DNA of 6,550 bases from Parcubacteria group bacterium (GTDB lineage Bacteria > Patescibacteriota > Minisyncoccia > SW-4-49-11). The DNA lies in assembly GCA_003565105.1 (NCBI GenBank), contig PXDG01000078.1, positions 1 through 6,550 on the forward strand. The letters run 5' to 3'. The position numbers and the translations under genes were made by a program. This document shows, one piece after another, positions 4,906-6,550 of the stretch (position 1 is the stretch's first letter; the number at the start of each line of letters is the position of its first letter). The notes beneath the pieces are model-generated. The model was not told the DNA's origin, searched no databases, and saw only the letters and a program-made list of their open reading frames with translations.

Positions 4906-5124
4906 ATGTATGAGCTTTCTTGTAAAAAATACCGTAGGACAATGACAAAAGCATTTATTCCTTTGTGGGTTCAAAGTGAACTTCTAAAACTGAATAGTCA
5001 AGCATCGATTACTATGGAGATACCTGATCAGGTATCTACTCAACTTGTGTCTAAAGACTATCGAGTTCTATTAGTAGGTCGAGGCAGGCGATACCTTAAA
5101 TACGCTATCATTAAAATTCGGTAA
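4906..5124 (+). CDS. hypothetical 72-residue protein downstream of the kinase
   Basis: I do not recognise this product. It begins 6 bp after the kinase stop codon and ends just before a hairpin, so it is probably the last gene of the kinase transcript. The N-terminal part is basic (CKKYRRTMTKAF). The C-terminal part alternates hydrophobic and charged residues (SITMEIPD, YRVLLVGRGRRYLKYAIIKI), suggesting a small beta-rich domain with a basic face. There is no signal peptide or membrane span. Met13 (ATG 4942) is a plausible alternative start, but its SD-like AGGA is only 2 nt away; ATG 4906 has none. The gene contains a perfect 20-bp palindrome at 5018-5037. A coding role is likely but unproven; the alternative is a long 3' untranslated region. 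Confidence 0.6.
   Translation: MYELSCKKYRRTMTKAFIPLWVQSELLKLNSQASITMEIPDQVSTQLVSKDYRVLLVGRGRRYLKYAIIKIR
5018..5037. repeat. perfect 20-bp palindrome inside the 72-codon gene
   Basis: AGATACCTGATCAGGTATCT reads the same on both strands without a mismatch or spacer. A perfect palindrome of ten base pairs per half is not expected by chance in 6.5 kb. It lacks a loop, so it is better suited to bind a symmetric protein dimer than to form a stable RNA hairpin. Its position within a short reading frame, about 200 bp before the ATPase gene, gives no obvious target. Confidence 0.85.
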
Positions 5125-5130
5125 AGTAAT

Positions 5131-5160
5131 AGCACCTCTTAGTCTTTCTATAGAGGTGCT
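5131..5160 (+). terminator. hairpin ending the kinase transcript, weak T-tract
   Basis: AGCACCTCT (5131-5139) pairs with AGAGGTGCT (5152-5160) in a 9-bp stem, and TAG with CTA can extend it inward. It lies 6 bp after the stop codon of the 72-codon gene. Only two T follow directly, so termination may be partial, or the hairpin may protect the 3' end. Confidence 0.6.
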
Positions 5161-5179
5161 TATGTATTCTTGTAGATTT

Positions 5180-5188
5180 TGATATAAT
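5180..5188 (+). promoter_or_regulatory. extended -10 promoter of the ATPase gene
   Basis: TGATATAAT is a full extended -10 motif, and no convincing -35 lies upstream. Transcription should start near 5195, leaving about 20 AT-rich bases without a clear SD before ATG 5216. Confidence 0.6.
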
Positions 5189-5215
5189 AAGAAGTAAAGA
5201 TAATAATGTAGATAT

Positions 5216-6094
5216 ATGAAATTAGCTATTGTCGGAAAAGGGGGAAGTGGAAAAAGTAGTGTTTCTTGGTTGTTGACTAAATATTTTCAATCCCGAAATC
5301 AGAATGTATTAGCAATTGATGCTGACTATAATATGGATTTGGGCCATAATCTTGGGTGGAATGAGTCAATAGAAATTCCCTACTTTAGTCACTCTGAGGT
5401 GGACTTTTACCAGTATCAAGAACTAGATCAAAGTGTCTATTATGTAGATATGCCAGCTCGAGAAGATATGAAGTATTTTTCTTATCGACCAAATGATCCT
5501 GTAACCGAAAAATATATTTATCCAATTGAAAAGGGAGTAGATTTAATGGTAGCTGGACCTGTGCATACGGATCGCCTGTATGGGCATCGCTGTACTCACG
5601 CATATATGTCCTCTCTCAAAATGTATCTTCCCTTATTAAAGAAGCGAAAGGAAGATATCGTAATCATTGATTCCGTAGCAGGTACTGATATGGTCTCATA
5701 TGGGATGTATCTTGGAGTGGATGCAATGGTGGTGGTGGTTGAAGAAACGCCAAACAGTATGGGAGTTTATAGACAAATTAAAGAAATTGCGGATGAGTTT
5801 ATGATCCCAGTATATGTAGTAGTTAATAAATATTATCAGTTGGGTAAATTAGAACATCATATATCTCCAGATGTTATTTTGGGTAAGATTGGTATTGATA
5901 TGGGACTGATTCAATATGATTATACGACTTTGACTCCTGAGACACTCTCATCGGTTGAAACAATTGTCCATCGCTTAGATAGTTATAACTGGGATGAGTC
6001 TCTCCAGTGGAAACGACATAAAATTTGGAAAGAACGATATGATACACAGTTAGAAGAAAGTAAAAAAGAAGAGTATACTTTTGTAAATGAATAG
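5216..6094 (+). CDS. CooC/MinD-like P-loop ATPase
   Basis: This 292-residue cytoplasmic ATPase of the SIMIBI/MinD class has a deviant Walker A with the signature lysine (GKGGSGKSS, residues 7-15, Lys8), a switch-like AIDADYN (34-39), a Walker B strand ending in IIDS (150-153) and the base-recognition VNK (203-205). The opening MKLAIVGKGGSGKSS and general layout resemble CooC, the nickel-insertion ATPase of carbon monoxide dehydrogenase, and its relatives. However, I see no CxC metal motif (the only cysteine is Cys126), no carbon monoxide dehydrogenase gene is nearby, and the length slightly exceeds typical CooC. A role in metallocentre maturation, or as another ATP-driven dimer switch, cannot be decided here. 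It has its own promoter, ends in TAG, and is followed at once by a strong promoter for the next gene, so the two are not a simple operon. Confidence 0.8.
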   Translation: MKLAIVGKGGSGKSSVSWLLTKYFQSRNQNVLAIDADYNMDLGHNLGWNESIEIPYFSHSEVDFYQYQELDQSVYYVDMPAREDMKYFSYRPNDPVTEKYIYPIEKGVDLMVAGPVHTDRLYGHRCTHAYMSSLKMYLPLLKKRKEDIVIIDSVAGTDMVSYGMYLGVDAMVVVVEETPNSMGVYRQIKEIADEFMIPVYVVVNKYYQLGKLEHHISPDVILGKIGIDMGLIQYDYTTLTPETLSSVETIVHRLDSYNWDESLQWKRHKIWKERYDTQLEESKKEEYTFVNE

Positions 6095-6122
6095 TTGACA
6101 ATAAGCTTTAATATGATATTCT
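6095..6122 (+). promoter_or_regulatory. strong promoter directly after the ATPase stop codon
   Basis: A perfect TTGACA (6095-6100) starts at the base after the ATPase TAG. After 16 bp comes TATTCT (6117-6122), with TG at 6114-6115 giving an extended -10. Transcription should begin near 6129, at the foot of a small hairpin. Confidence 0.7.
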
Positions 6123-6128
6123 ACTATA

Positions 6129-6158
6129 TGGATATTGTATGTTATCACTAGATATCCA
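6129..6158 (+). other. 5' untranslated region hairpin
   Basis: TGGATAT (6129-6135) pairs with ATATCCA (6152-6158) across a 16-nt loop. It lies exactly at the predicted 5' end of the transcript and leaves GGAG (6171-6174) free. A 5' stabilising hairpin is the simplest reading. Confidence 0.45.
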
Positions 6159-6184
6159 ATGTACATTTACGGAGATAATGAGAA

Positions 6185-6550
6185 ATGAATCAAGCATATT
6201 ACTTGAAAAACCCTACCATTGTAGGAGAAAATGCAGTAGCAGTATCTGAACTTCCCATTATTTGGCAAAGAATTGCTGAAAAAAAATCTCATGAAGGGTT
6301 GACTGAACCTGATATTTATGTTCAAATGGCTCAGCTCTTTTTATATAAGCTACGTCATGGAGATCTAGATATTTTCAATAAGAGATCCGATTTTTGGAGC
6401 CAAAAAGAAGCTTTCTGTAGCGTGCTTGGTACTCTTGCCTGGGAAGCTCTTGAGTTTTTTGGTCAAGACTTCCAGAAGAGCAAATACCCAGATTTTTCGG
6501 ATATTTCTAACCAGTTGAATCATCAAGATTCAGAATATCCAGAAAAGCAG
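6185..6550 (+). CDS. unrecognised soluble protein, cut by the right edge
   Basis: The frame is open for 122 codons from ATG 6185 to the end of the window without a stop. GGAG at 6171-6174 is a good SD with 10-nt spacing, and a strong promoter lies upstream. ATG 6178 is in another frame and stops after 23 codons, so it is not the start. The sequence begins MNQAYYLKNPTIVGEN and contains Trp- and Phe-rich helical segments (LPIIWQRIAEKK, VQMAQLFLYKLRHGD, LAWEALEFFGQDF) and a polar, acidic stretch near the cut. There is no signal peptide or membrane span in the visible part. I recognise no family and cannot assign a function. Confidence 0.8.
   Translation, partial: MNQAYYLKNPTIVGENAVAVSELPIIWQRIAEKKSHEGLTEPDIYVQMAQLFLYKLRHGDLDIFNKRSDFWSQKEAFCSVLGTLAWEALEFFGQDFQKSKYPDFSDISNQLNHQDSEYPEKQ

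Noticed and set aside
340..6094. UGA-as-glycine genetic code (code 25).
   Set aside because: The conserved genes are full length with GGN glycines and no in-frame TGA.
1..6550. CRISPR arrays, tRNA or rRNA genes, insertion sequences.
   Set aside because: I found no regularly spaced repeats of CRISPR length, no tRNA cloverleaf or rRNA signature, and no transposase or terminal inverted repeats.

Overview
The window is AT-rich, gene-dense bacterial DNA, apparently chromosomal. Short intergenic regions, promoters with -35/-10 or extended -10 hexamers, several genes without an obvious Shine-Dalgarno sequence, an Ap4A-hydrolase-like HIT protein, an MscL with an N-terminal extension and a CooC-like ATPase together suggest, but do not prove, a Patescibacteria (CPR)-type organism. 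All ten supported stop codons are TAA or TAG and none is TGA. The large genes carry no in-frame TGA at their conserved glycines, so nothing supports UGA-as-glycine decoding here.

Left part (1-1100): a consensus promoter at 159-187 starts a transcript with a strongly folded leader of about 130 nt, a textbook AAAGGAGG, and a small very basic reading frame (47 codons) with no ATG, GTG or TTG start, closed by a strong terminator. A HIT-family hydrolase gene follows. Its annotated start lies in the right arm of a near-perfect inverted repeat, and its family resemblance continues upstream of that start, so its 5' end may be disrupted or unusual. A terminator ends it. mscL lies on the minus strand (1145-1570).

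Middle part (1680-5160): a regulatory island. A promoter drives a cupin gene and, 28 bp later, an OmpR/PhoB-type response regulator. Just after the regulator stop are four TTCAC boxes at exact 11-bp steps, placed 11 bp before a -10-like TATACT and overlapping the regulator's terminator. A second, two-box copy with the same geometry (11-bp step, 11 bp to TAAAAT) lies upstream of a gene for a secreted helical protein, followed by the sensor histidine kinase and a 72-codon hypothetical gene. A 39-codon membrane peptide gene, too short for routine ORF calling, lies between the two box arrays. The simplest model is an autoregulated two-component system: kinase, possible extracytoplasmic partner, regulator, and two self-activated promoters.

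Right part (5160-6550): an extended -10 promoter serves a CooC/MinD-like P-loop ATPase. A consensus TTGACA promoter starting one base after its stop codon serves an unrecognised soluble protein gene that runs off the right edge.
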